Assembly (NCBI RefSeq): GCF_963676685.1
Contig: NC_092353.1
Span: 9,759,734-9,823,733 of the forward strand
From: Mytilus edulis
Taxonomy: Eukaryota; Mollusca; Bivalvia; Mytilida; Mytilidae
Direction of reading: 5' to 3'
DNA: 64,000 nucleotides
The position numbers and the translations under genes were made by a program. The notes beneath the pieces are model-generated. The model did not search any database, was not told the origin of the DNA, and worked only from the letters and a program-made list of their open reading frames with translations. Shown here in pieces: positions 1-11,689 of the stretch (position 1 is the first letter of the stretch; every line of letters begins with the position of its first letter).

Positions 1-117
1 GGAATAACCGTTTCATAAATGATATCGGATATGTTCCTTACGTCGTAACTACAATCCCCTCCCCTTCATGAATGTGACCTACCGAATTAGACTATTTACC
101 GGATTTGTAATCACATA

Positions 118-380
118 AGCAGCACGATGGATCCGTCGTGACGAGCAGGATCTGCTTACCCTTCTGGAGCACCTTCGATCACCCCTAGTTTTTGGTGGGG
201 TTCGTGTTGTTTATTCTTTAGTTTTCTATGTTGTGTCATGTGTACTATTGTTTTTTTCTGTTTTTCTTCTTCATTTTTAGAATGGCGTTGTCAACTTATT
301 TTCGATTTATGAGTTTGTCTGTCCCTTTGGTATCTTTCGTCCCTCTTTTATGGATGTTATATCTAAATAAATAAAATACC
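118..380 (+). repeat. Dispersed repeat family M1
   Basis: A moderately conserved block shared with 8626-8870 (opposite strand) and 38380-38790 (same strand). Shared landmarks are a 'ctgcttaccctt' stretch, the 'tggtggggttcgtgttg' segment, and a tail with 'gagtttgtctgtccctttgg'. No open reading frame runs through it. The family label is mine; I recognise the sequence as a common mussel repeat from memory only. Confidence 0.6.
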
Positions 381-867
381 AAATATTGAAATGTTTACTA
401 ATAAGTTCACCAGATCAAAAACCAAACTAAAAATAAAGGACTTTCCGTTATGAATTTGATTAGTCTTGCAACTTTACTTTTTCTATTCTACATGCTACAA
501 TACAATAAAACAAAACAATTATCCTACACTCAAACGAGCAGCAAATGATGACAGGATAATTATTATTCAACACTCGAACAAGCAGCCACGAAGAATAGAT
601 AATTATTATCCTACATACTACTTAACGGCCAAGAACTTAAGGACAATAAATAGTCTTGCTCAGCATATCACTTCTCGTAATTTAAAGTTTCGGAAAAAAT
701 AGAAAAATAGGAACTAGCAGGTTCGCTTTGTGTTGATATGTTACAATCCATCGATGTCAAGATACGAATCAAGTCATGGTTTACTAAACCATGAACAAAG
801 TGTTCATGTCCCTAATATCTCTACTATTTACAACTGTAGTTCGTGATTGATAAATTTGCCTATCTTG
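381..867. other. AT-rich stretch, nothing identified
   Basis: The only open frame here (466-702, +) is AT-driven, lacks any domain-like pattern and has no supporting splice or promoter context. No repeat homology to the rest of the window was noticed. Confidence 0.5.
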
Positions 868-1735
868 GTTCTCATTGATAGTATGGTATATCTCACCCAT
901 AGTCATTGATCAGTGAGGTATACCCCAACTATAGGCGTTCCTCAATTCAAGTCAGTAAAATCTCAGCCATAGTCATTGATCAGTGAGGTATACCCAAACG
1001 ATAGGCGTTCCTCAATTTAAGTCAGTAAAATCTCAGCGATAGTCTTCCTTTAGATATAGCTAGTTATATATCAGAGATCAGTTGTAGTCAATGATATACC
1101 AAAGATAGACGAGCCATAGATGCATTCAGTGATATCTGAACGATAATCGTTATCAGATACAACACCATATATAGTCAACGATATACGATTCTCAGCTGTA
1201 GTCACTGATATATCAGCAATATAAGACCCATAAATGCAGTCAACGATATGTCACTTATATTCGTTTCTCAGATATAATAGTCAGTGATATACTGGTGATA
1301 GACATTATCAGATGTTGACAGTAGTATTTTGGCGATAGATTATCTCAAATTGTAGTTGGTAATAAGTAAGTGAAAGCGTTTTACAGATATAGTCAGTGAT
1401 ATATACTATCTATAGACGATCGTTACGTGTAGTTGGTGATATGTTAGCAATAGTTGTTCTTAAGACACAATCAGTAATATTTTAGCTATAGACAACCTTG
1501 ACTTGTAACTTAAAGATGCGATCCTCATATGTAAACAGTGCTATATCAAAGATTAGGGATCATCAATTGCCGTCAGTGATGTATTAGCATTATACGACCA
1601 TCATATCGCATCAGTGATGTCTTCAAGATAATCGATCATAAGATATTTTCAGTGATATCTCAGATATTGCCGAATCTGGTCCGTGATATCAAATTATTGA
1701 TTATCCACATATGCAGTCAGTAAATGGTAACCTTA
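868..1735 (+). repeat. Degenerate ~40-bp tandem repeat array
   Basis: About 860 bp built from diverged units containing 'gtcagtgatatatcagcgat' followed by 'agacgatcatcagatat'-like sequence, in roughly twenty units with many substitutions and small indels. At its left edge two nearly identical units with a 70-bp period ('agtcattgatcagtgaggta' at 901 and 971) show a more recent local duplication. No coding potential. Confidence 0.75.
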
Positions 1736-2487
1736 CTTTTATGTTGTTTTGATTTGTAACGGGAATTAGAGACTTGATAAGTAGTTAATATGACAGTAAG
1801 CACTAACTACGAGGCGGTTGGTCTCATCAGAACTATACTTTTAAACGTAAGTGCTATCGATTTATTTGCATAAAGTTACAGTTATAACAAAGTAGAGTTT
1901 TATCATAAAAAAAACTTTGGACTATCAGGTTTTATTTGTATGAAACATTCTACTTAAACATGAAATGAAGTATAGACAGCTATCTAGAAAAAGTTGAAAA
2001 CAAAAACTGTCCATGATTCATCATACATGGCAAAATAATGGAATTACAATTAGCTGTGTGTCATGATTTATCAGGTATCAAAATATTTGATATACCTGAA
2101 GGATTATTTCATGTCAGCGAATAAAGTGTTGAATTAAGTAATTTGGTTCCGCTATGTGACCAAAACAATCATGTTGATTCATTCATCAAAACGCAGGTTT
2201 TCCCCTTCATCGTTAAATTAGTTTCTGTTGTTTACAAAACGCATATAATGTGTTAACAATATATCAATAAGTATTACGTGAAATGAATTTAGTATATTAG
2301 TTACCACTTGTTACTACATTAGAAATAGGAAAACAACAAGTTATGAGTTTCATTCATTTGAATCGCTATATATTGCCTAAACCAGTTTGTGCTACATTTT
2401 ATTTAGAGACAACTACATGTATGTAATAGCAATTGGTGGATTTCGGCTGTTGTATGCTCTTTACTCGAGATGTTATATCTTCTACCA
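1736..2487. other. AT-rich stretch, nothing identified
   Basis: No open frame with protein-like composition and no repeat landmark shared with the rest of the window. Confidence 0.5.
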
Positions 2488-3424
2488 TCCCCATTTTGAG
2501 CTTTTCTCGTCACTTGGCGTCCGTCGTCCGTCGCCGTCCGTCGTAGTCTGTTAACTTTTACAAAAATCTTCTTCTCTGAAACCTCTAGGCCAAATTTATC
2601 CAAACTTGGCCATAATTATCATTGGGGCATCTAGTTTTGAAAATCTGTTCGATGATCCAGTCAACCAACCAAGATGGCCGCCATGGCTAAAAATAGAACA
2701 TAAGGGTAACAAATGCAGATTTTGTCTTATATCTCTGAAACCAAAGCATTTTGAGCAAATCGGACATGGGGTTATATTGTTCATCAGGTCAAGATCTATT
2801 TGTCCTGAAATTTTCAGACGATCGGACAACTCGTTGTTGTGTTGCTGCCCCGGATTTTGTTATTTCAACAACATTTTGCAGTTTTTGGTTATTATCTCGA
2901 ATATTAATATAGATAGAGATCAACTGTAAGCAGTAATAATGTTCAGCAAAGTAAGATCTACAAATAAGTCAACATGACCAAAATAGTCAATTGACCCCTT
3001 AAGGAGTTATTATCCTTTATAGTAATTTTTTTTAAGCTTACAAAAATCTTCTCCTCTCAAACTACTGAGACAAATTAAGCCATACTTGGTCAAAATCATT
3101 ATTAGGATATCTAGTTTAACAAATGTGTCTGATGAACCCGTTAGCCAACCAACATGACCAACATAGCTAAAAATAGAACATAGGGGTAAAATGCAGTTTT
3201 TGGCTTATATCTATGAGACTGAGCAAATTTGACATAAATACAAATTTTGATCAGGCTAAGATATCTTTGTCCTTAAATTTTCAGACGAATCAGACAAACT
3301 TTTTTTCGGTTGCTGCCCCTGAATTAGTAAATTTAATGAAATTTTATTGTTTTTGGTTATTATTTTGAATTTTCTTATAGATAAAGATAAACTGTAAACA
3401 GAAATAATGTTCAGGAAAGAAAGA
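2488..3424 (+). repeat. Repeat family M2, two head-to-tail units
   Basis: Two units with a period near 480 bp. Each starts close to 'acaaaaatcttct' (about 2561 and 3041), then has the 'ccaaccaa.atg.cc' and 'gctaaaaatagaacata.ggg' landmarks, then 'gataaactgtaaacagaaataatgttcag'-like sequence at the end. A third unit resumes at 4545 after a LINE insertion. The open frames inside the units (2403-2603, 2596-2829, 2606-2929, 3256-3456) are fortuitous readings of the repeat. A 'cgtccgtcgtccgtcgccgt' cluster marks the left border. Confidence 0.7.
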
Positions 3425-4544
3425 CAAACTAGACTGGAAAAACATCGTACGAACAACTATTTCATCTCACTGGACAGTCAAACTAAAAGCAGATTGTGAA
3501 GAAAAATCAACACTCAAATTGCTATCAAAAAGAAACCTGAATATTGGACAAGCTCACAACGTATGGGATACAATATCGAGCTCCGTAAAAGATGTTAGAA
3601 AAGCAGCGACAAAAGTACGCATGCTAACTGGAACATACATGCTTCAAACCTTAAAAGCAAAATTCAATCAAGCAGAGATAGATCCTACCTTCCCAATATG
3701 TAAGATTGAAGCTGAAGATCTTCAACACCTTCTAACAAGCTGCCCAGCGTATAGACACATTCGAAAATCTCACTTTCAACAAATATAAGAATGTATTGTT
3801 AGCAAAATTGGAAGTAGTGTATGGACAATCAATTTCAATAGCAAAATGGCTATCACGGAATTATTGATAGACTGTCAAAGCTGTGTTGAAAGGAACAAAA
3901 TGATATTAGAACAATAGAAATGAAATCAAGGGACTATTGCCACCTAATCCACATGAAAAGAATGAACATTACTAATGCCTAGCTAATGCGTGGAGTTTGG
4001 GGTATATCTCTGTGTATGGTCAAGCCAGTCTCATATCTCAAAATTTAAAAGTAGTACGCCATACGAACATCATTAAACTAATGAAAATAATACTACTATA
4101 ACATCTAAGTCATGATTTCAGATTTTATAAATGTTCATCTTATAAGAACATTTAGTTACTTTATTCTTGCACTAAAAGAACATGCTAATTATGTTATATC
4201 TTGGCAGTTAAAATGAATGTTAAGCCTATTTAAATAACACTACTCAACATCCAAATTAGTCATGCTTATGATTTAATATTGCATTAAAAGGCACCTACTT
4301 AAAATTATGATTCCCTAGCCTTACGAACATGTAATTTATTTATGACTCTCACCGTTTTAACATTACATTACTTTAAAAGTCCCTATATTAATGCTTATAT
4401 ATAAATTCACGACTTGTTGTACATACACTGGTTTTTATGGTGGAGGATGCTGTTCATTCATATTTTACAGAGGATTTATTGTGTGTTTTTATGTACAGAT
4501 ACTGTTAACATTTATCGGTCTCATCTGAGTGCCCCCTAAACAGG
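3425..4544 (+). mobile_element. 5'-truncated LINE inserted into an M2 repeat
   Basis: The M2 array stops at about 3424 ('aatgttcaggaaagaaagac') and picks up again near 4545 ('aagatccataaataagtcaac'). The intervening 1.1 kb is unrelated to M2. It begins in the coding sequence for the C-terminus of a non-LTR retrotransposon protein and continues with untranslated sequence. Short similarity at the junctions ('gaaagaaagac' on the left, 'gaaagaagaac' on the right) may be a target-site duplication. Confidence 0.6.
3426..3990 (+). pseudogene. LINE reverse transcriptase C-terminal fragment
   Basis: The frame is open from about 3426 to a TAA at 3786-3788; no upstream start codon is needed because the copy is truncated. 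The predicted tail has a Cys/His pattern typical of the extreme C-terminus of CR1/L2/Jockey-type LINE ORF2 proteins: C-x-I-E-x-E-D-L-x-H-L-L-x-x-C-P-A-Y at roughly 3706-3760. The normal first cysteine pair is degraded. After the stop the same frame continues with protein-like sequence (for example MAITELLIDCQSCVERNKM) to about 3915, so the stop is probably a mutation inside an originally longer frame. The copy is inactive. The family assignment is by motif only. Confidence 0.65.
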
Positions 4545-4950
4545 AGGTAATTACGAAAGAAGAACAAGATCCATAAATAAGTCAACATGATCAAAACGGC
4601 CAATTGACCTCTGAAGGAGTTATTGCCCTTTAAAGTCAAATTTTACAATTGTTCGTAAATTTTTGTAATCTTTTACAAACGTCTTCTCCTGAAACAACTG
4701 AGACAAATTTAAATAAACTTGGTCACAAATAAGCATAAAGGTATTAAGTTTTTAAAAATGTGTCCGATGACCCTGCCTGCCAACCAACATGGCCGACATG
4801 GCTAAAAATGGAACATAGGGGGAAAATGCAGTTTCTGACTTTTTTTCACAGAAACTAGACCAAAAGTAAAACGGTTGAATTATTTTATGCATCAATTGTA
4901 AATAAAAATATCATGTGAGCGACACAGGCTCCTTGGAGCCTCTAGTTATT
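4545..4950 (+). repeat. Repeat family M2, third unit
   Basis: Continuation of the M2 array after the LINE insertion. It has the 'aataagtcaacatga' and 'caattgacc' landmarks, then 'tcttctcctgaaac' and 'aaccaacatggccgacatgg', and diverges after about 4850. The spacing matches units 1 and 2. Confidence 0.65.
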
Positions 4951-7394
4951 TGATGTAAGATTAGGTATAAGATTTATTCCCTTAATTTCATAGGATCTTT
5001 CGTATACGTACATGTTTTTTTTCTTGGAACTTGCCTATTTGCTATACGATTATCAGTATATAGTCGTCCAACTCAAACAACCAACCATACATATTATATA
5101 AACGTATTTTTGTAAACTTATTATCTGCGATTTTTGTTGAAATGTTTTACGATTTATTATTTATTTGTCTTCCTAATTGAAAATAAAAAAATTTAACAAA
5201 ACTTCTTTAGACCTTAGTCTTATTTTCTAGTCAGGACATTTTATATATAGATATTATATGTACAGAAGGTTTTTGAATACATTATTCTTTATTTGTACTT
5301 GCACTATATAAATATAAGTCGTAACTTTTGTATTGATATTTTCCTTACTTTTTGAATTCCTATGCATTCATTTCTTTTCGATTCCTGGTATAGTTCTTTG
5401 AAAGATTAAAGATGTATGTTTATAATGCTAAAACATTTTAAGTAATATATTTTGAAAAGTAGTTTACTTGTGATAACAGTATCTGTAGCTTTGTCTATCC
5501 TATATCGCACCTATTAAAATTTAGTTTCTTTTGCATTATGATGTTTTCAACAATAAACCGCGTCCTTATCATCTATATTTAAATTTATTCACCATTGACC
5601 TTCCATTACTAATAATGACTTTTTTACTATTCTTGGATTATCCTAGTTTTCCTGATAGTATATCCTTTCTCGTCCGTTCATTATTTTCTTTACAATTAAC
5701 ATTCGTTTCCAACATAATGTTAAGCTATGATTATTTTTCTACCATAACACCAAATAAACTTTACTACCAACAATGCCAAATTTTCTTTATTTAAAATAGC
5801 AACGGAGGTTGCTCTTATCTTAAGAAAAATCCCAAAGCATTGCCAGTAGAAATGGTTCTATTTGGGTTTCTTAGTCGGATACGTATTTCACGGACACAGG
5901 TTGTGTTGAGGATTGTCCATATAAAAATAATGTTCCCTTTCCTATGTCCAAAAAGCACAAGTTTAAATGCCGTCAAAACAACTATCAAAAATTCAAATGA
6001 TTTTCATTTTACGATAAAAAAGAAAGTCAAAAAACATATGCATGTACATACACATCTAAAATCATACCGTTTACTAGATATTCTTTAAGAAATGTATTTA
6101 CATTTTAAAATCATTAGTTGTACTCAAGTTATCAAACTGATAAATATTATTCAACCTCATCTCATTCGTGCTAGGACCAATCATAGTAACCATTATCCTA
6201 GCATGATCTTAATTTGAGAAGTTATCAGAAAAATATATTCACAAAATAATCAACTCTAGGGTGAATTCCGAAAGAGAAAGTCCATAAAAGCTGATAAAAA
6301 AAAACTCGACAATTTCAACAAATGGAACGACTTGAAAACATATATCATATTACTTTACGGTAGGTCATCTGCCCTTTTACACGTCATCAATTTAGTTGAT
6401 CCCTCAAATTATTTACTAATACTGATCCATCGATCATTCATAAGTGTATTGATTCAGAAAGAATCATAACTTTAGAAAATCATATAATCTCTATGTTGTT
6501 TTATTAAATATTAAATAAACCTAATAATTCTACACCTGAGCAATTTAAAAGCTAAAAAAAATGTTGACAAGTAAATTGTATATAACTAGTGCTAGTTGAG
6601 ATTCTCAAATGAGTAAAGGAAATTAATAAATTGTATCTTTAAATTATTGAAAAGTTCGTTAAATGGAAGAACTATTTCATTAACTTTAACGAATAGTGCT
6701 GAGTCAGTGTAGACCTCATTCAGTAAATGTGTCAAATATAAATATTGTATACATTATTATTATGGCAACAAGCTAAGTGAACATATAACACTATTGAATA
6801 GTAAGCCTTATATACATTTTATGTATAACATCGTTGCAGCACCGACAAGACTTGAATTTATGTCATATTATATGCTTTCTCTGTTTTGTTAATGAAAACA
6901 CACACTTTTCCATACTGTGTGTGTGACAGTGATAAGACGTTGTTGTATCTTTTCTAAATTAATAAAAATATGTCATTTGTTGCAAATTGTTGCAAATTGT
7001 TTTAGTCAAATTTGTTAATTATTGAATGATTAAAACAATCTGTATATATCATAATGCATGATGAAATATGAGGTGACTTACATTTAGTATATATTTAACA
7101 TTGACATCACGACACATACACCATATTTATTCTCTTTGAATAGAAATAACAAGAATTAAATAACTTTAATTTCACATATCCATGGTGTTTATCTTTGATC
7201 AGAGGCATGACTTGTTCCTAGAAACAAAAATAAATCAGTACATACTTCACTAGTGGTATAACCAAACATAGCAATGTTATGATTTCATTAAAAAAAAAGA
7301 TGACAATATATTTTCAATCAAAAATCACTGTTTGAATACATTTCAAAACCACTTTAAATCACATAAAATAATATTTAATGATATTAAATTTTGG
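4951..7394. other. AT-rich stretch, nothing identified
   Basis: About 2.4 kb of very AT-rich sequence with frequent stops in all frames. The open frames at 5531-5794 and 5840-6088 are rich in Phe, Leu, Ile and Lys as expected from AT bias, and show no domain, repeat or splice support. Confidence 0.45.
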
Positions 7395-7822
7395 GGTGTT
7401 CAAAGTTGGGTGTCAAACGTGAACTTTTGAACTCTGTGTGGTGATCTGTGTGGTATTATGAGTTTCAGTGATGTTCATGGTTGATGCATAACTTTGACGG
7501 TTAATGCATATGGTATGTGCGGTGTAATAATTTTCAGTGATGTTCATGGTTGATGCACAACTTTGACTTCTGATCATAAACTCTTTGGTTAATGGTAAGT
7601 GCGGTGAAATATGTTTCAGTGATGTTCATGGTTGATGCACAACTTTGACTTCTGATCATGAACTCTTTGGTTAATGGTATGGTTGGGTGCATAACTTTGA
7701 CTTCTGAACTCTTTGGGTGGAAACCTGTGTAGTGTAATAAGTTTCAACGATGTTCATGGTTGGGTGCATAACTTTGACTTCTTAACTCTTTGTGTTGTTA
7801 TGATCTGTATGGTGTAAATTGT
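7395..7822 (+). repeat. ~80-bp minisatellite
   Basis: Four to five tandem units begin with 'gatgttcatggttgatgca' at about 7471, 7538, 7620 and 7749. Each is followed by 'actttgacttctgatcat', 'aactctttggttaatggta' and 'gcggtgtaataagtttcagt' variants. The third unit contains an internal partial duplication. Non-coding. Confidence 0.85.
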
Positions 7823-8625
7823 TTTGAATGTCCCCTAGGTATCGTTATTCTCTTTTAATACTTAACAGATAATACACCACACTTGAATTTACAAGTAACA
7901 ATTTCTTAAAATGTTGTGTTATTACATTCTAAATCAGATAAAATAATTCCCAACTTAAAAATTATAAATTTAAAGGAAAAATTTAAATATTTAAAAGAAA
8001 AAACGTTAACGTGAAGAGTTTTTTCATTAACGCTTGCTGATATGTTCCTTTGTGCAACGGAAATTGGTTATTTGTGATCTATGAATTATTTAGGTATCCT
8101 TAAAATGGAAGAATATTTGTATTTTAAAAGAAAGTAAGGAATAAGAGATGACATTTAAAAAAAATGTGTCACATACAAATTGTTGGTGGATGTCGGACAC
8201 GCGGACTTACTTATTTGATTGCTTTTTTCTTAAATTATATTTCATTTTCAATTCGTATGTAAAATAGACTTAGTAAACGTAGTTAAATACATATAGATAT
8301 GACAATATGTGTACATGTCATAATACTAGTTATTAATAATGTGTTTACAAATATTGTGGAAAAAGTTAAATAAAATAATACACCGAACTCAAAGGAAATT
8401 TAAAAACATATAGTCCTTTCTCAAATGGCTACAAATGAATGGACAACAACTGTCATATATTTTGCTTGGTAAAGGCATTTCCTTATGAAGAATATTTTGG
8501 ATAAGCCTGGTTTTAATAGCTAGCTTAACTCACTTGTATGACAGTCACATACATTTCATTGTTTTACAACAATGTGTGAGCAAAAATAACAAACACTATT
8601 ATATGTTTTCTCTATTCAATGGCTG
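7823..8625. other. AT-rich stretch, nothing identified
   Basis: No gene, repeat landmark or structured element was recognised. Confidence 0.45.
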
Positions 8626-8870
8626 AAAAAAGGAAAAGTAAAAGACAAACAGACAAATGATAGAACTCAACACACACACAGAAAACTAAAGACTTAGTCT
8701 AATCAACACGAACCCCACCAAACACTGGAGATCTCATGTTCCGGAATGGTAGAACCTGTTCCACATCTTTAGCCTGTCGTGTCCGTATAACGTTTTATAA
8801 AACCATAGCAGTAGCTGCCAGCTCTTGGATACCAAATAAGTTGGAAAATGTTTATTTAATATGCAGATGA
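8626..8870 (-). repeat. Dispersed repeat family M1, reverse copy
   Basis: The reverse complement contains the 'tggtggggttcgtgttg' landmark and the surrounding block shared with 118-380. The copy is truncated and diverged. Confidence 0.55.
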
Positions 8871-9049
8871 AGTTAATATATTGCAGTGGGAGAAATTTAT
8901 AATTTCAAATTTAAAATCGTTTCGTTTTTCATAGATTCTTGTACCGACATTATCGTTTATGGTAAATTTGATGTTTACTCGTAACTCTCAAAATGAGACA
9001 GAGGAAGCCATGTCTGTAGTGACTTTGATTTCTAGTTCTGGTAAATATT

Positions 9050-9699
9050 TTAATGGAACCCAATCAGAAAAGATTTTGTTAATGGATAAAATTGAGAATG
9101 GAAATGGGGAATGTGTCAAAGAGACAACAACCCGACCAAATAAAAAACAACAGCAGAGGGTCACCAACAGGTCTTCAATGTAGCGAGAAATTCCCGCACC
9201 CGGAGGCGTCCTTCAGCTGGCCCCTAAACAAATATATACTAGTCCAGTGATAATGAACGCCATACTAATTTCCAAATTGTACACAAGAAACTAAAATTAA
9301 AATAATACAAGACTAACAAAGGCCAGAGGCTCCTGACTTGGGACAGGCGCAAAAATGCGGCGGGGTTAAACATGTTTGTGAGATCTCAACCCTCCCCCTA
9401 TACCTCTAACCAAAACGCATAACAATACGCACATTAAAATTCAGTTCAAGAGAAATCCGAGTCTGATGTCAGAAGATGTAACCAAAGAAAATAAACAAAA
9501 TGACATTAATACATAAATAACAACAGACTACTAGCAGTTAACTGACATGCCAGCTCCAGACTTCAATTAAACTGACTGAAAGATTATGAACATCAGGCAC
9601 AATCCTTCCCGTTAGGGGTTTAGTATCATACCATCATAACATATATGAGAAGAACATAACCCGTGTCATGCCAACAACTGTATTTTAGAATAAATGTGT
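9050..9699 (-). mobile_element. 3' region of RT element (family M3)
   Basis: Read on the minus strand this directly follows the reverse transcriptase fragment and ends with 'ccatttccattctcaatttta' near 9085. The same tail, without the RT part, recurs at 23445-23870, 29505-29660 and 43290-43600 (plus strand) and 11525-11610 (minus strand). Other landmarks are a 'ctccgggtgcgggaatttct' block and 'gcgcctgtcccaagtcagga'. I infer that M3 repeats elsewhere are 5'-truncated copies of this element. The 74-residue open frame at 8959-9183 on the other strand is a reading of the repeat. Confidence 0.6.
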
Positions 9700-10407
9700 T
9701 TAGTTCCGATGCAAAGACCTTATCAGTGACTCAATATTAACGCCAAAATATGCAATCTTTAATGACTTGACAACAGTATCGTAATTATATCCCTTCTTAA
9801 TAAGTCTATTCAAAGGTTTTGTAAGTTTCTGAGGTGAATACTGACACCTTTGTGCTTTATAAAGAATATTACCATAAAACATTGGATGTGAAATACCTGA
9901 ACGTATTAGAAGTCTGCATGTTGAGCTATATTTACGAATGATGTCTTTATACCGATGATAAAATTTAGTAAATGTTTTGACTAGTTTGTGATATCGAAAA
10001 CCCTGGTGTAATAATTTTTCAGTAATACATAAATTTCTCTCGTTAAAATCGAAAACATTGTTACATACACGAGCGAATCGTACAAGTTGAGATATATAAA
10101 CACCGTAAGATGGTGACAAGGGAACGTCACCATCTAAAAACGGATAATTAACGATAGGAAATGAAAAATCATCCCTTTTATCATAAATTTTAGTATTCAG
10201 CTTTCCATTAGTGATATAGATATCAAGATCAAGAAAAGGGCAGTGGTCATTGTTAGTATTAGCTTTATTTAAAGTAAGTTCAACAGGATAAATTTCATTA
10301 ATATACATACTGAAGTCGTCATTATTGAGAGCCAAAATATCATCCAAATATCTAAAAGTATTATTAAATTTGTTTATCAGATGTTGTTTCGATTGGTCTT
10401 TGCTTAT
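9700..10407 (-). pseudogene. Reverse transcriptase C-terminal half, possibly Penelope-like
   Basis: A 235-codon open frame read on the minus strand, closed upstream by a TAA at 10408-10410, so the N-terminal RT motifs are missing. Near the start the frame contains the catalytic box R-Y-L-D-D-I-L (the YxDD metal-binding motif). Then come a 'PFLDLDIYITNGKLNTKIYDK' region, reminiscent of the FLD...YxK segment after the catalytic box in Penelope-like RTs, and a conserved 'SYGVYISQLVRFARVC' block. No endonuclease domain is visible downstream. An ATG at 10347 gives the usual 215-residue call, but it lies after the Y-L-D-D tyrosine and is not a credible start. The Penelope link is my inference; another RT class is possible. 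Confidence 0.6.
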
Positions 10408-10434
10408 TTAAAGGAATACTATCAGTTCCTGACA

Positions 10435-11163
10435 TGCCAGCCCGAACCTCAATTAAACTGATTGAACCATTATGTCTTTATCTTGTGAATATCAAGTACA
10501 ATCCCTCCCATTGAGGGTTAGGATCGTACCATCATAAAATATATGAGAAGAACATAACCCGTATCATGCCAACATCTGTTTTAAGAATAAATGTGTTTAT
10601 TTCCGCTGCAACGACCCTATAGTGATCGAATCAATATTAAAGCAAAAATATGCCATGTTAATCACATGACAACAGTATCGTAACTATATCCTTTCTAAAT
10701 ACTAAGAAAGTCTTTTTAAAGGTTTTGTTAACTTTTAAGGTAAATCCCAACATTTTTGTGCTTTGTAAAGAATATTACATTAATGATTGGATGTGAAATA
10801 CCTGAACGTATAAGATATATACATGTTGATTTATATTTACGAACGATGCATGTGTTCCGATGACAAACTTAAGTAAATGTGTTGACTAGTTTGTGACATC
10901 GAAAAACACTGTTGTAATAATTATTCAGTCGTACATAGACTTCTTTTGCTAAAATCTAATACGTTGTTACAAACACGAGCGAATCATACAGGTATACAAA
11001 AAATGAACATATATATAAACACCATAAAATGTCATGGTGATAAGGGAACGTAACCATATAAAAATGGATAATTAACAAAAGGAAATGAAGCCAGTACATA
11101 GTTGGAACTTTCATTGTATTTGGTTATGCTTGTAAAGTACCTAAAAGTTTATTTTTGTTAAAG
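10435..11163 (-). pseudogene. Second, degenerate head-to-tail copy of the same RT element
   Basis: The sequence from 10435 to 11163 parallels 9565-10380 landmark by landmark: 'ataaatgtgtttattccgctgca', 'gaatattac.....ggatgtgaaatacctgaacgta', 'aacacgagcgaatc' and the position of the YLDD box near 11130. It has many frameshifting indels and stops. The copies are directly adjacent and in the same orientation. They join near 'ctggcatgtcag', where the 3' region of this copy passes into the RT of its neighbour. Partial head-to-tail arrays of this kind are a known habit of Penelope-like elements, which is weak support for that classification. Confidence 0.6.
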
Positions 11164-11689
11164 ATGTAATTTTCCGAAAACGAATAGTTTATTTAAATGT
11201 GAAATTAAATGATATGGTTTCTTCCATCTTATTGTGTTGACAGAATTCTGAAAAAACTTTCGCCTCATATAAAAATAGAAAGTGGTCGGCAAGGATCAGA
11301 GCACAGTTTGTTCCCAGGGGTCATAAAGTATTTAGACCTTTATTCAAAATGTTGTTGCATGGACCATTATTGAACAGAATGTAATACTAATAGGATAGAC
11401 TTCTTTTTATAGCCAGCTATGTTTTGTGAACGACCAAAAGGTGGATATGAAAGTATCAAACATGCACTTCTGATGAATCGTAGAAACAAATTCTAGTCGA
11501 CGTTTTTGTGTTTGTTATTCTAATACTCAAATAAATAAAATTGAGAATGGAAATGGGGAATATGCCAAAGAGACAACAACTCGACCATAGAGCAGACAAC
11601 AGACCATATATATATATAGTGAATGTATTGATCAAAAGTAAAACAACAACAACAAAAAATCGAAGAAAATTGTAAACGAAAAGTCCATT
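11164..11689. other. Intergenic, one short M3 terminus
   Basis: Unassigned AT-rich sequence. It includes 11525-11610, where the M3 end ('aaattgagaatggaaatggg' and 'agagacaacaactcgacc') is present as a very short copy in minus orientation. Confidence 0.45.

Noticed and set aside
5531..6088. Two plus-strand frames of 82 and 87 codons
   Set aside because: Composition is that of random AT-rich DNA (Phe, Leu, Ile, Tyr, Lys) and there are no supporting signals.
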